This document shows positions 9,111-17,054 of a DNA stretch of 64,000 nucleotides, one piece after another. The notes beneath the pieces were generated by a model. The model was not told where the DNA came from. It searched no databases and saw only the letters and a program-made list of their open reading frames with translations. A program made the translations under genes and the position numbers. This DNA comes from Leptolyngbya sp. Cla-17 (GTDB taxonomy: Bacteria > Cyanobacteriota > Cyanobacteriia > Leptolyngbyales > Leptolyngbyaceae): NCBI RefSeq assembly GCF_016807185.1, contig NZ_JAEVYN010000001.1:1156272-1220271 (forward strand), given 5' to 3'. Position 1 is the stretch's first letter, and each line of letters begins with the position of its first letter.

Positions 9111-10078
9111 TATCGCTGCCCCTCCCTAAAGGTTGGCGTTACCGCAAAATTCATCCGCACCATACCCCCCGGCGATAACTTAACAAGGCGTGATGGGCTG
9201 TTTGCTTCAATCCGATACAGGTTTGGTGCCAGCGTGTATCCCGGCAGACTGGTTAAATCCAGTGTTCCTGAGCGATAGCCCGCGATCGCAAAGGGCAGAG
9301 AAAACAACCCATTAGAATCCGTCGTGACGCGGTTGCCGTCATCCATAAAAATGACCGCATTGGGAATTCCTGGCTCTCCGGTCTGTTGTTCTCCATCAAA
9401 GTTTTTGTCTGTAAACACCCGACCCACAACGGTGCCACAATCTGACAAGATGCCAGGACGGATGCGGAGTTGAGCGCTAGCCGTATTGCTTCGCACCTCT
9501 CCACCAGCCGCATTCCTAGCTGCGGCAACTACAACATTTTGCCCTGAGCCGCGGATCGAATCGGGTGAGAGCAGTGATGCATAAACAATTACTAAAGTCT
9601 GTTGAGGCGCAAGGGTTGGATAAGCAAAAGTAATCACCTGACCGTTTGTGGTCACGCTGGACAAAGCAACAGGCGTTTCTGGGCTACCCGCCGCGCCAAG
9701 TGCAGCCTTGGCAGAATTATTCAAATACCTAAAACCTAGAGGGAGTGTATCTGTCACAACCACATTTGTGATTGGACTGCCGCCAGAATTTTTGACAAGT
9801 AAGCGATAAGACACCGAGTCGCCCGGTTCTGCCGCACCGCGATCGGCAACTTTAATAATTTCCAGCCGCTCACTGATCAAAGGAACCGTCACTGTGTTTG
9901 AGCGTACTGTGCGAGTGGGTCCTCCCGGTGTACTTTGAAAACCTGCCGTTGCAGTGTTCGGAATCAAATTAGTTTGGGCGTAAGCAGCAAACCCTTGGTA
10001 GCTCAGACCGCCTGCAAACACTGTAAAAAATAGTGCACGCAAGGATCTAGCCCCCAACGATGATGTTGGAGTAGTCAT
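9110..10078 (-). CDS. secreted DUF11 plus SdrD-B-like protein, 322 aa
   Basis: First gene of the coupled envelope operon. Residues 1-35 form a signal peptide ending FAAYAQ. A DUF11 domain spans about 65-205 (EPGDSVSYRLLVKNSGG, then NVVVTDTLPLGFRYL). An SdrD B-like/carboxypeptidase-regulatory fold spans about 210-290 and includes VVGRVFTDKNFDGEQQTGEP, whose DxDxDG-like DKNFDGE loop could bind calcium. The remainder is a short beta-rich tail. No membrane anchor or sorting motif is visible. The stop shares one base with the barrel gene's start. Together with the barrel and the OmpA protein it may build a surface structure; this is inferred from operon order and domains only. Confidence 0.8.
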   Translation of the reverse strand: MTTPTSSLGARSLRALFFTVFAGGLSYQGFAAYAQTNLIPNTATAGFQSTPGGPTRTVRSNTVTVPLISERLEIIKVADRGAAEPGDSVSYRLLVKNSGGSPITNVVVTDTLPLGFRYLNNSAKAALGAAGSPETPVALSSVTTNGQVITFAYPTLAPQQTLVIVYASLLSPDSIRGSGQNVVVAAARNAAGGEVRSNTASAQLRIRPGILSDCGTVVGRVFTDKNFDGEQQTGEPGIPNAVIFMDDGNRVTTDSNGLFSLPFAIAGYRSGTLDLTSLPGYTLAPNLYRIEANSPSRLVKLSPGGMVRMNFAVTPTFREGQR

Positions 10079-10406
10079 CCAAAAAATCGGACCTTATTGT
10101 AAATGTCTACAGTGTGTGGAGTAGGTTTTGGAGTGGAACCAGCAACAAGAACTTTGCAATAAAGGAATAAAAAAGAAGAATCTCAAATTAGAACAACGGA
10201 CAAAATTCAGCGTGTGACATGAATTCTACTGCTGTACAAAGAAAGTGTGAAAGAAAATAACGGAATAGGTATTCCTACATAGAAAATGCCGAGGCACCCA
10301 TTCGTTAGAAGTTACCGCTTCAGTAACACTCAAGTCAACCCATCAGAGAAAAATAGATTCAGGTGACTCACTGCCTCTCAATGGCAAAATTATCAAAATC
10401 AAAGAA
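10079..10406. other. intergenic region upstream of the envelope operon
   Basis: These 328 bp lie between the start of the DUF11/SdrD-B gene and the end of trpA, both on the minus strand. A TACAAT hexamer on the minus strand near 10099-10104 is a possible -10 box for the envelope operon, but its -35 partner is poor. There is no clear ribosome-binding site before the ATG at 10078. No terminator with a T-run is evident after trpA. I see no gene here. Confidence 0.3.
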
Positions 10407-11207
10407 CTAGTTGGGCACGATCGCAGCTTTCAACGTTCGACAAAAATCAGCAATATCCTGTAAACCTTTTTCGGGCGATGAATCGGCTAAGCGTTTGACA
10501 AAGGCGCTACCCACAATGACCCCATCTGCGCCCCATTCCATCGCTTGCCGCGCATGTTCCGGCTGAGAAATGCCAAACCCAACTCCAATAGGTTTATCTG
10601 TCACGCTGCGTAAGTCTAGGATCATATCTTTCACGCGAGATTCCATCTGGGCACGCATTCCAGTTACTCCCGTCGTGCTGACCAGATAGATAAATCCTTG
10701 CGACTGCTCAGCGATCGCTGTCAGTCGCTCTTTGGGCGTAGTGGGAGCGACTAGCAGCGTTAACTCAATCCCATGAGCGGCAGCAGGCTTGAGCAAAACC
10801 TCTGCTTCTTCAAGCGGCAAATCGGGCACGACTAACCCTTTCACTCCAGCCGTGGCAATCTGCTGCAAAAATGAGTCAACGCCCCGGTTCAAAATCGGGT
10901 TGTAGTAAGTGAATAAGATGATGGGCGATCGCAAGCGAGGACTCACCTGCTGCACCACTTCCATCACCTGCTCAAACTTGGTTCCGCGCTGAAGCGCTCT
11001 GGTTGCCGCCGCTTGAATCACAGGTCCATCGGCTAACGGGTCAGAATACGGTACGCCTAGCTCAATTAAATCAGCACCACTTTGATCCAGCCGCTCTAAT
11101 GCATTCGCGGTCATTTCTAAACTGGGGTCACCCGCCGTCACAAATGGAATTAGAGCGCATCGGGCGTGGCTCCGGAGATGCTCAAAGCGTTGAGATACAG
11201 AAGTCAT
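10407..11207 (-). CDS. trpA: tryptophan synthase alpha subunit
   Basis: TrpA cleaves indole-3-glycerol phosphate to indole and glyceraldehyde 3-phosphate, passing indole to TrpB. The catalytic Glu and Asp lie in LIELGVPYSDPLADGPVIQ, and the phosphate-binding loop is near GFGISQPEHAR and ADGVIVGSAFVK. I place the start at ATG 11207, giving 266 residues, the normal family length; an upstream in-frame TTG at 11222 would add five residues. It is the third gene of an ndhL-DUF3007-trpA series, an order common in cyanobacteria, so its transcription is probably linked to the NDH-1 subunit gene. No trp leader or attenuator was seen. Confidence 0.95.
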   Translation of the reverse strand: MTSVSQRFEHLRSHARCALIPFVTAGDPSLEMTANALERLDQSGADLIELGVPYSDPLADGPVIQAAATRALQRGTKFEQVMEVVQQVSPRLRSPIILFTYYNPILNRGVDSFLQQIATAGVKGLVVPDLPLEEAEVLLKPAAAHGIELTLLVAPTTPKERLTAIAEQSQGFIYLVSTTGVTGMRAQMESRVKDMILDLRSVTDKPIGVGFGISQPEHARQAMEWGADGVIVGSAFVKRLADSSPEKGLQDIADFCRTLKAAIVPN

Positions 11208-11239
11208 GTTCAGTTTAGCCAATCATCGAATCAAGCCAA

Positions 11240-11578
11240 TTATTCATCATTTTTTGACTCTATGGGCTTGAAAGCAGATTTCTTCTCCTGCTCAATTTCG
11301 GCTTGCAGCGTTGCCAATGCCTCTGGAGTCAGCTCATCCAGCCGCTTTTGCAAGACGGCATTTTCATAGTCACGCCGCTGCTGATGGTAGGTCATAGACC
11401 CAGTTACTGCGCGCAGCAAATAAGTTGTGAGCCAGCCCACTAGCCCAGCAAACAGAAAAACTTGGGTCCAGATACCAGCATTCGTCGCGTCTAATCCAGC
11501 TACCTGAAATGCAAAATAGATCAGTCCCGTTGCTGCACAAACGCCTAACCCAATGCCAAAAACATCAATCCGTCGCAT
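11240..11578 (-). CDS. DUF3007 family membrane protein
   Basis: Cyanobacterial/chloroplast-lineage protein of unknown molecular role, 112 residues. Two membrane segments are visible, at about 5-28 (VFGIGLGVCAATGLIYFAF) and 38-58 (TQVFLFAGLVGWLTTYLL), followed by a charged, helical cytosolic or stromal-side tail rich in Glu, Gln and Lys. Its ATG follows the ndhL stop codon with no spacer, so it is translated as the second gene of the ndhL operon. The persistent link with ndhL suggests a function connected to NDH-1 or thylakoid membranes, but that is inference. Confidence 0.88.
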   Translation of the reverse strand: MRRIDVFGIGLGVCAATGLIYFAFQVAGLDATNAGIWTQVFLFAGLVGWLTTYLLRAVTGSMTYHQQRRDYENAVLQKRLDELTPEALATLQAEIEQEKKSAFKPIESKNDE

Positions 11579-11791
11579 TTAGCCCTCGACCGAACGGCGT
11601 TTAGGACGAAAGTTTAAAAATGGCGAAAGGAGCAACAACCCAGGAAAAAAGAAGAACACCAGAAAGTACATAAAGGCACGCTCAAAAGAACTTGCAATAT
11701 ACCAACGGGCTTGAAGGTAGAAATACAGAGCGGCTGGAATGACAACTAGAAAAGCCCCAGCGATCGCCAAATAGAGAAATGCAACAACCAT
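11579..11791 (-). CDS. ndhL: NAD(P)H-quinone oxidoreductase subunit L
   Basis: NdhL is a small membrane subunit of the cyanobacterial NDH-1 complex, which takes part in respiration, cyclic electron flow around photosystem I and CO2 uptake (its Synechocystis homologue was first called ictA). At 70 residues it has the usual size, with two hydrophobic helices (FLYLAIAGAFLVVIPAALYF and FMYFLVFFFFPGLLLLSPF) joined by the conserved QARWYIASSFERA loop and a basic end. It is the first gene of the operon with DUF3007 and trpA. Two 16-bp direct copies with a 17-bp period lie upstream at 11833-11865 and may be part of its control region. Confidence 0.95.
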   Translation of the reverse strand: MVVAFLYLAIAGAFLVVIPAALYFYLQARWYIASSFERAFMYFLVFFFFPGLLLLSPFLNFRPKRRSVEG

Positions 11792-11832
11792 AGCTTCAAA
11801 GGTATTAGCTTCAAAAAGAAAAATTTAGACTG

Positions 11833-11865
11833 AAATTAAGTAAAACTTCAAATTAAGTAAAACTT
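11833..11865. repeat. tandem direct repeat (17-bp period) upstream of ndhL
   Basis: The 16-mer AAATTAAGTAAAACTT occurs at 11833-11848 and again at 11850-11865, separated by one base. It lies 42-74 bp before the ndhL ATG on the opposite strand, so it falls in the leader or core promoter. It could be a regulator binding site or simply a recent slip duplication. It does not fit the HLR1 (RpaB) pattern. Confidence 0.5.
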
Positions 11866-12037
11866 TTTCAGAATGGCATCATTCTACCCTTTGTAGCCCG
11901 TAAGACAAGCGATTCACGCATTGAAAAAACCAGGTAAAAGGATTGAGCGATCGCGAAAACTTTTTTTAACCATTGCATAACCCCCTAATTGATGGTGGAA
12001 TAGTACGGGGTTAGTTTTTGATTATCCCTCAAGCCAT

Positions 12038-12502
12038 GGGGGCATGGCGGAATGGTAGACGCTACGGACTTAGAATAACTGGGCCTTACTGGAGAAACTC
12101 AGTAAGTGACGGCTCTCAAATTCAGGGAAACCTACGTCTTGAGTGATTAATTAGGCGCTAAGTAGTTAGAGAAATACATATTCTCCAGTATTTAAGCTTT
12201 TCTTCTCACTTTAGATATGGCAATCCTGAGCCAAGCCAAAAAGATTGCAGATTGTGGAGATGGAAATTTAGATTGCTATCAGTCGAAAAGTCCAAATCTA
12301 GGTCTAAATTCTTTGAGGAAGGTGCAGAGACTCGACGGGAGCTACCCTAGCGCTTTTACAAACAGATCTTGTGTAAAGCGTGGGTAAAGGGAGAGTCCAA
12401 TTCTCAAAGCTCATTAACGCAGTTTGAGCAGCAGCGAAAGCTGCAAGAGGATGAAAATCCGTTGACCGCAAGGTCGTGAGGGTTCAAGTCCCTCTGCCCC
12501 CA
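12038..12502 (+). tRNA. trnL-UAA: tRNA-Leu(UAA) interrupted by a group I intron
   Basis: Exon 1 is 12038-12071 and exon 2 is 12454-12502. The acceptor stem GGGGGCA (12038-12044) pairs with TGCCCCC (12495-12501), with discriminator A at 12502; CCA is not encoded. Joining the exons gives the anticodon loop CTTAAAA, so the anticodon is UAA and the intron splits U34 from A35, the classic site in cyanobacteria and plastids. The T-arm contains GGTTCAAGTCC. A long variable arm, as expected for leucine, is present (GACCGCAAGGTC). It decodes UUA. Confidence 0.95.
12072..12453 (+). other. group I self-splicing intron in tRNA-Leu(UAA), 382 nt
   Basis: The intron starts right after the first anticodon base and ends with G at 12453, as group I introns do. 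Conserved core pieces are visible: a P/Q-like block with AAATTCAGGGAAACCTA near 12118-12134 and an S-like block near 12382-12420 (AGAGTCCAATTCTCAAAGCTC). No homing endonuclease frame is present. This intron class is ancient in the cyanobacterial/plastid lineage. At 382 nt it is somewhat long for the family, with added sequence in the middle (about 12190-12300). Confidence 0.9.
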
Positions 12503-12658
12503 TTATCTGATTAGTTGTGAGTACATAAATTTTCCCAAAGCCATTACAGAAGTTGTAGTTCGCTTGGTTTGTTGTCTTGCGATTGCTAGAAAAATGGCAT
12601 TTTTTCCTCTGAAGGAAAGGCTTAAACATCGAAGAAAGTTAGACTAACCTAAAAAGGT

Positions 12659-12688
12659 GAGACAATTTTGACTTCCCTCGCGTATGAT
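12659..12688 (+). promoter_or_regulatory. possible sigma70-type promoter
   Basis: GAGACA at 12659-12664 and TATGAT at 12683-12688 are separated by 18 bp, matching the consensus -35 and -10 boxes at four and five of six positions. It would start RNA near 12695 in a region with no protein gene, and a terminator-like hairpin lies 200 bp further on. Confidence 0.35.
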
Positions 12689-12694
12689 TACTTG

Positions 12695-12933
12695 ACAAGT
12701 CTAATTTACAGAATCAACTAGCGCTCTAGACTAGAACGATCGCGTAGGTTCTTTAGGCTTAGGGGTTTGGCACGGGTGCATCGCAGGCATTGATTCCATT
12801 ATTAGTGAGAAAAACAAACTAAAAGTAGGCTCAATACGTTTTGAGACAATACTTTAAGAAACATATATAAATACTTTGTTCCAAGCAAAGCGTGGCACTA
12901 CTCACTTCTTTAAAGTAGTGTCATTCGTTTTTT
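12695..12933 (+). ncRNA. candidate small RNA between tRNA-Leu and the next gene
   Basis: A promoter-like pair at 12659-12688 and a strong terminator at 12893-12933 frame about 240 nt with no credible reading frame. The terminator sits some 390 bp after tRNA-Leu and about 260 bp before the next gene, so neither needs it. I do not recognise Yfr1, 6S, tmRNA or another known cyanobacterial RNA in it. It could instead be a long 3' trailer of the tRNA transcript. The remainder of the 690-bp gap (12503-12658 and 12934-13197) shows nothing I can name. Confidence 0.3.
12893..12933 (+). terminator. rho-independent terminator-like hairpin with T6
   Basis: TGGCACTACT (12893-12902) pairs with AGTAGTGTCA (12914-12923), ten base pairs with one G-U, around an 11-nt loop, and is followed by a run of six T at 12928-12933. 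It is oriented for plus-strand transcripts coming from the tRNA-Leu side. Confidence 0.6.
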
Positions 12934-13197
12934 GGATCGCTACTTACTCGATAGGTTGGTCAGTTGCTTTAACTTCATCACTCACCTTTATCAGTAAACC
13001 CTCATGATTAGACTGCAAATTTAAATAACCTGCATACTTGAAGATAGTTAGCCTGATAATTGATTGTAAACAAGTAATTCGTAGTTCACTTTTAAACAGT
13101 GCCAGTTTTTAGAAAAGCTAACTTTGACACACACCAAAAGCTAATGGTGAAAGAATCGAATTCCTACAAACCCTGCGTTTAAGTATTTTGAGTGTTT

Positions 13198-14583
13198 ATG
13201 ACGATTGGGGAGCCAAAAGACATCCAGAAGAATGAACAACCCTACCGATCAAGGCATGGGGTGAACATTCAGCAATCTCAAGAAACTATCTACAATTTTT
13301 TGCTAGAGATTGTAAAAAAGTGGCCTCCTGAAGAAGTGCTGCTAGAGTTCAAGCGGCTGTTTATTTTCCATGTTGACTCGATCAGTTCAGGGGCAATACA
13401 AGCGGTTTATGATATTGTTTTTTCTAACAATCAAGAAGATTTTAGGAATACTCTGAAGCGAGCTTGTTACATTCTAATTAATAACTGGGATGCAAGTAGA
13501 AATTACAAACCCATTCGAGAACTGATTCAACTTTTCTGTGATCCGTCTTTTAATCGACATACTGCTTCCCCAACACTGAAGCGATTGAGATTTTGGATCA
13601 ATGAGTTTGTAGCAAGTAAAGATTTTGAAGAACTAAAACTCTTTACGTCTCGTTATGAAGATCAGAATAAAGGACCATGGTCTTCTCGTTACACTTCCTA
13701 CCTGCTGGTTCCACAATATATTGATCTTAAGAATCCGATTGAGCAACGAGAGGCGGCAAGAGCGCTCTCTAAACAGTTAAAAGATCGCTTCAAATTTGAT
13801 TTGGCAATGTTTATTGCGCGCTCGCAAACTCGCTCTACAGATGTTAATAGTCCTTCCAAAAACCCAACCGCTCTTGGAGATGAAGCGCTGCGGCTCATCA
13901 AGATGATCGTGGCCCGGAAGGGGCAATTTAGCTATGTCAATATAGCTAATATTTTTCTCAGCCAAATTGACCAATTAACATTTAGGGGATTTAAGCAAAG
14001 TCTCCAAAAATATCTGACATTTTCCGTAGAAAACAAAGTCTTTGCAGATTCAATTAGAGAGAAACTAAATGAAAAACTGGAAGATCTTTATTCTCGGCAT
14101 GATGAAGAAACTGTCTCAACCGCACTAATTTTAAGAACTTGCAATCGAGTGATTGATCTACTAACAACAGACAATCAAACTGAACCTTCTTTACTGTTTA
14201 TTCAACTCCTATCTCAAGGTAACCCAGTCACCTTAGTGATTGTTTTTCTGAAAATTATTCTAATTTGTAAACACTCAAGAACTCACTTAGAATCTCGAAT
14301 TGCTGAGTTGATCCGTTACTATCAAGAATACCCTGAATCTGATTGTGAATGGGTTGTGAGCTTTTTAGAAGTTTTCAATGTTACGTTTGCAATTTATGCC
14401 GAAAACGTTCAGTACAACTTAATTAAAATGCAGGATAAGGAAGTAGTCAAAAATCCTGAAAAGGCCTTTGATCCAGATACTTATCGCATCTTTTCTCAGT
14501 TGAAGCATATTGATAAGGTAGAACTTTTTTCCGGAACACTTCCCACAGAAGATTTGGATTTGGAAGACGAAACAATTGATTGA
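13198..14583 (+). CDS. conserved-looking hypothetical protein, 461 aa
   Basis: I do not recognise a named family. The protein is soluble in appearance, almost entirely helical by composition, without signal peptide, membrane segment or clear catalytic motif. Repeating helix-like units with Leu/Ile/Phe spacing (for instance LLEFKRLFIFHVDSISS and TLKRLRFWINEFVASKDF) could form an alpha-solenoid. The C-terminal 20 residues are strongly acidic (PTEDLDLEDETID). I use ATG 13198; a GTG two codons earlier (13192) is possible. Its 3' end faces the flippase-like gene with only 8 bp between the stops. Base composition is slightly more AT-rich than the flanking genes. Confidence 0.8.
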   Translation: MTIGEPKDIQKNEQPYRSRHGVNIQQSQETIYNFLLEIVKKWPPEEVLLEFKRLFIFHVDSISSGAIQAVYDIVFSNNQEDFRNTLKRACYILINNWDASRNYKPIRELIQLFCDPSFNRHTASPTLKRLRFWINEFVASKDFEELKLFTSRYEDQNKGPWSSRYTSYLLVPQYIDLKNPIEQREAARALSKQLKDRFKFDLAMFIARSQTRSTDVNSPSKNPTALGDEALRLIKMIVARKGQFSYVNIANIFLSQIDQLTFRGFKQSLQKYLTFSVENKVFADSIREKLNEKLEDLYSRHDEETVSTALILRTCNRVIDLLTTDNQTEPSLLFIQLLSQGNPVTLVIVFLKIILICKHSRTHLESRIAELIRYYQEYPESDCEWVVSFLEVFNVTFAIYAENVQYNLIKMQDKEVVKNPEKAFDPDTYRIFSQLKHIDKVELFSGTLPTEDLDLEDETID

Positions 14584-14591
14584 TTGCGAGA

Positions 14592-15524
14592 TTAATGATT
14601 CATTTGTTCATCCAACCAAGCCAGCCCTGCACCCATCGCTTCAGATGTCACACTGACTAATCGATACAGAGCCACAACGCCCAAAAGCAACCCCGCTTGA
14701 AAATCGTGACTCAATAACGCGATCGCGGTTGCTTCAAATACTCCTATGCCACCGGGTGCGCCGGGAACTAGCAGACCGATTAGCCAGGATAAGCTAAATC
14801 CACTCAGCAAAAGCGGAACTTGCCCTATGTTAAAGGGTGCGATCGCCCAAAATGTGATTAAAAATCCCCCCCCTCTTAACAAGAGGAAGCCTAATCCTCC
14901 TAGCAAAGGTAACACTGGGTAATGCAATAACCTAACTGAGAGTGTATTTTCTGAAGACCTTGCCGTTTTTTGCTTCAGCCTGCTCAAATATGCAATTACA
15001 GGATTAATAGCCCGTGGATGGATTGCCAAGAGTACGCTGACCAAGCCTAGCCATTGCAACCACAAACCTACAGTACCGTAAGCAATAACGGTCTGATTTG
15101 CTGACAGTCCCACTAGCAAAGCCGCTGCTGCCATCAGCAGTGGCTCTAGCAACACCGTCACCGTGGCAGCTTCTAACGAAGCACCCGCAGCGGTAGCTGC
15201 GTTAATCCGACCATAATAATGCCAGATATTACCGGGAAGATATTTTGCAATATTAGTTTGAAGATACGCCTGAATGATTTGTCCGCTGTCTACTAATTGT
15301 TGAAAATCACGGCGGAGCGTTTGGCTCCAGACCCAGCCTGCACAGATGTGAGCCGATAATGTGATTCCTAAGGCGATCGCTAAACACGCCCAGCCTGCAC
15401 CATCTAAGTGCAACGAAGTAACATTTCGCCAGTTCTGCCTGAGGATGCCTACTAAAAAAAAGACGCTGGCACCCAAAATAACCCAACGTATCAGCGGCTT
15501 GAGCCGAGGTAAAATGGACTTCAT
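14592..15524 (-). CDS. lysylphosphatidylglycerol synthase-type transmembrane (flippase-like, UPF0104) protein
   Basis: Polytopic inner-membrane protein of 310 residues with about eight helices, related to the flippase half of MprF and to UPF0104 proteins. Family features include the early YLPGNIWHYYGR motif and the late LVPGAPGGIGVFEATAIALLS motif. There is no soluble aminoacyl-transfer domain, so it cannot make lysyl-PG itself; it may move a lipid or glycolipid across the membrane (family-based inference). It converges on the hypothetical gene at 13198-14583. Confidence 0.85.
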   Translation of the reverse strand: MKSILPRLKPLIRWVILGASVFFLVGILRQNWRNVTSLHLDGAGWACLAIALGITLSAHICAGWVWSQTLRRDFQQLVDSGQIIQAYLQTNIAKYLPGNIWHYYGRINAATAAGASLEAATVTVLLEPLLMAAAALLVGLSANQTVIAYGTVGLWLQWLGLVSVLLAIHPRAINPVIAYLSRLKQKTARSSENTLSVRLLHYPVLPLLGGLGFLLLRGGGFLITFWAIAPFNIGQVPLLLSGFSLSWLIGLLVPGAPGGIGVFEATAIALLSHDFQAGLLLGVVALYRLVSVTSEAMGAGLAWLDEQMNH

Positions 15525-15624
15525 AAGCTAAGCCAGCAAAATAAGCACGTTAGAAGTTCTAACGCGCTCGTATTAGAAATCTGCTTAGTTACATTCAACT
15601 TTACAAGTCGAAATAACACTCAAC

Positions 15625-15720
15625 TTAAATAATTTTTAGCGTTCTCAGGCCAAAGAAAAGCCCTATTGCCAAACCGAAGGTACCGCCCAAAATTGCAATG
15701 TAGGAAATTACAGCAGTCAT
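15625..15720 (-). CDS. petL: cytochrome b6f complex subunit VI (PetL)
   Basis: A 31-residue single-helix protein: MTAVISYIAILGGT, then FGLAIGLFFGLRTLKII and stop TAA at 15625-15627. The length, the central glycine-rich membrane helix and the basic FGLR-KII end fit PetL, which stabilises the b6f dimer in the thylakoid. It stands alone between the flippase-like gene and aroB, on the minus strand. Other small single-helix thylakoid proteins (PsaM, PsbX) fit less well. The identification rests on pattern memory, not on a search. Confidence 0.75.
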   Translation of the reverse strand: MTAVISYIAILGGTFGLAIGLFFGLRTLKII

Positions 15721-15842
15721 CTTAAACCCGGCTCCATATTCATCGAACAAAATTCATCTAAACAAACTATACAAAAGAATTACCATCAGTAGTGCAGTAG
15801 AATCAGCGCACAAACGTTTTTCGCACCCTCGTCATTTTAATC

Positions 15843-16949
15843 GTGTCAAAGCAGTCGGTTATTTCGGTTTCTCTTCCGCAACGCTCCTACGAGATTGTGA
15901 TTACGCCTAACGGGTTGAGCCAGGTCGGTTCACGGCTCCAGTCTTTACAGGTTGGGCAGAAAGTATTACTTGTGTCTAATCCTGCGATTTTTCGACACTA
16001 TGGTGAAGCCGCGATCGCATCCTTATCCGCCGCCGGCTTTTCGGTCGCAATCTGTCTCCTGCCTGCTGGGGAACGTTATAAAACTCCTGCGACGCTCCAA
16101 AAAATTTATGATGCGGCGTTGGCACATCGCATAGAGCGATCCTCGACCTTTGTTGCCCTCGGCGGTGGCGTGATCGGCGATATGACGGGTTTCGCGGCGG
16201 CGACTTGGCTCCGGGGAGTGCAGGTGGTGCAGGTGCCAACGTCTCTACTAGCAATGATTGATGCCGCAATTGGCGGTAAAACCGGGGTCAACCATCCCCA
16301 GGGCAAAAATTTGATCGGCGCTTTTCATCAACCTCGTCTCGTGTTGGTTGATCCAGAAGTGCTAACAACCCTGCCGTCTAGAGAATTTCGGGCTGGGATG
16401 GCAGAGGTAATTAAGTACGGAGTTATTTGGGATAAAGATTTATTTTCCTTGCTAGAACAAGCTCCTCGATTGGATCGGTTAGCGGCTCTTGGTGAAGACC
16501 GATTGCAAGAGATTTTAACGCGCTCGTGTGAGGCAAAGGCGCATGTCGTCAGCAAGGATGAAAAAGAAGCAGGACTCCGAGCTATTTTGAACTATGGGCA
16601 TACCATTGGACATGCGGTGGAGAGCCTAACGGGTTACCGAGTCGTCAATCATGGCGAAGGCGTTGCGATCGGCATGGCTGCTGCCGCAAAAATTGCGAAC
16701 GCGATGAATCTATGGGAATCGATCGCAACAGAGCGGCAAACTGCCCTGATTACAAAAGCTGGATTACCCACTCAGCTACCCAAAGGTATAGAGATTGAGG
16801 CAATTTTAGAGACGCTACAAACCGATAAGAAAGTGGAAGTAGGGCGAGTCCGATTTGTACTACCAACTCAAATTGGAGCAGCAATCGTCACTAATCAAGT
16901 CTCAACCGAAGTAATACGGTCTGTCCTTGAACAAATGCTAATGGCTTAA
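15843..16949 (+). CDS. aroB: 3-dehydroquinate synthase
   Basis: AroB converts DAHP to 3-dehydroquinate, the second step of the shikimate pathway, using NAD+ and a metal. The NAD-binding stretch GGGVIGDMTGFAAATWLRG, the QVPTSLLAMIDAAIGGKTGV block, and the metal ligands (EVIKYGVIWD, NYGHTIGHAVE and NHGEGVAIGM) are all intact. At 368 residues it has family length. The start is GTG at 15843. It converges with era 105 bp away; that gap holds only an imperfect inverted repeat (roughly 17012-17050). Confidence 0.95.
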   Translation: MSKQSVISVSLPQRSYEIVITPNGLSQVGSRLQSLQVGQKVLLVSNPAIFRHYGEAAIASLSAAGFSVAICLLPAGERYKTPATLQKIYDAALAHRIERSSTFVALGGGVIGDMTGFAAATWLRGVQVVQVPTSLLAMIDAAIGGKTGVNHPQGKNLIGAFHQPRLVLVDPEVLTTLPSREFRAGMAEVIKYGVIWDKDLFSLLEQAPRLDRLAALGEDRLQEILTRSCEAKAHVVSKDEKEAGLRAILNYGHTIGHAVESLTGYRVVNHGEGVAIGMAAAAKIANAMNLWESIATERQTALITKAGLPTQLPKGIEIEAILETLQTDKKVEVGRVRFVLPTQIGAAIVTNQVSTEVIRSVLEQMLMA

Positions 16950-17054
16950 CGATATAAACAATTGCTTATTATGATTACTAACAAACATGATTAAACTTAT
17001 CGAAAACTTACCCTCGTTGGTTTGGCAGAACTTCAATATCCAAGCCGAGGTTAC

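Noticed and set aside
12414..12629. A minus-strand frame across the tRNA-Leu 3' exon
   Set aside because: Antisense to the tRNA; this kind of false frame is common at tRNA genes.
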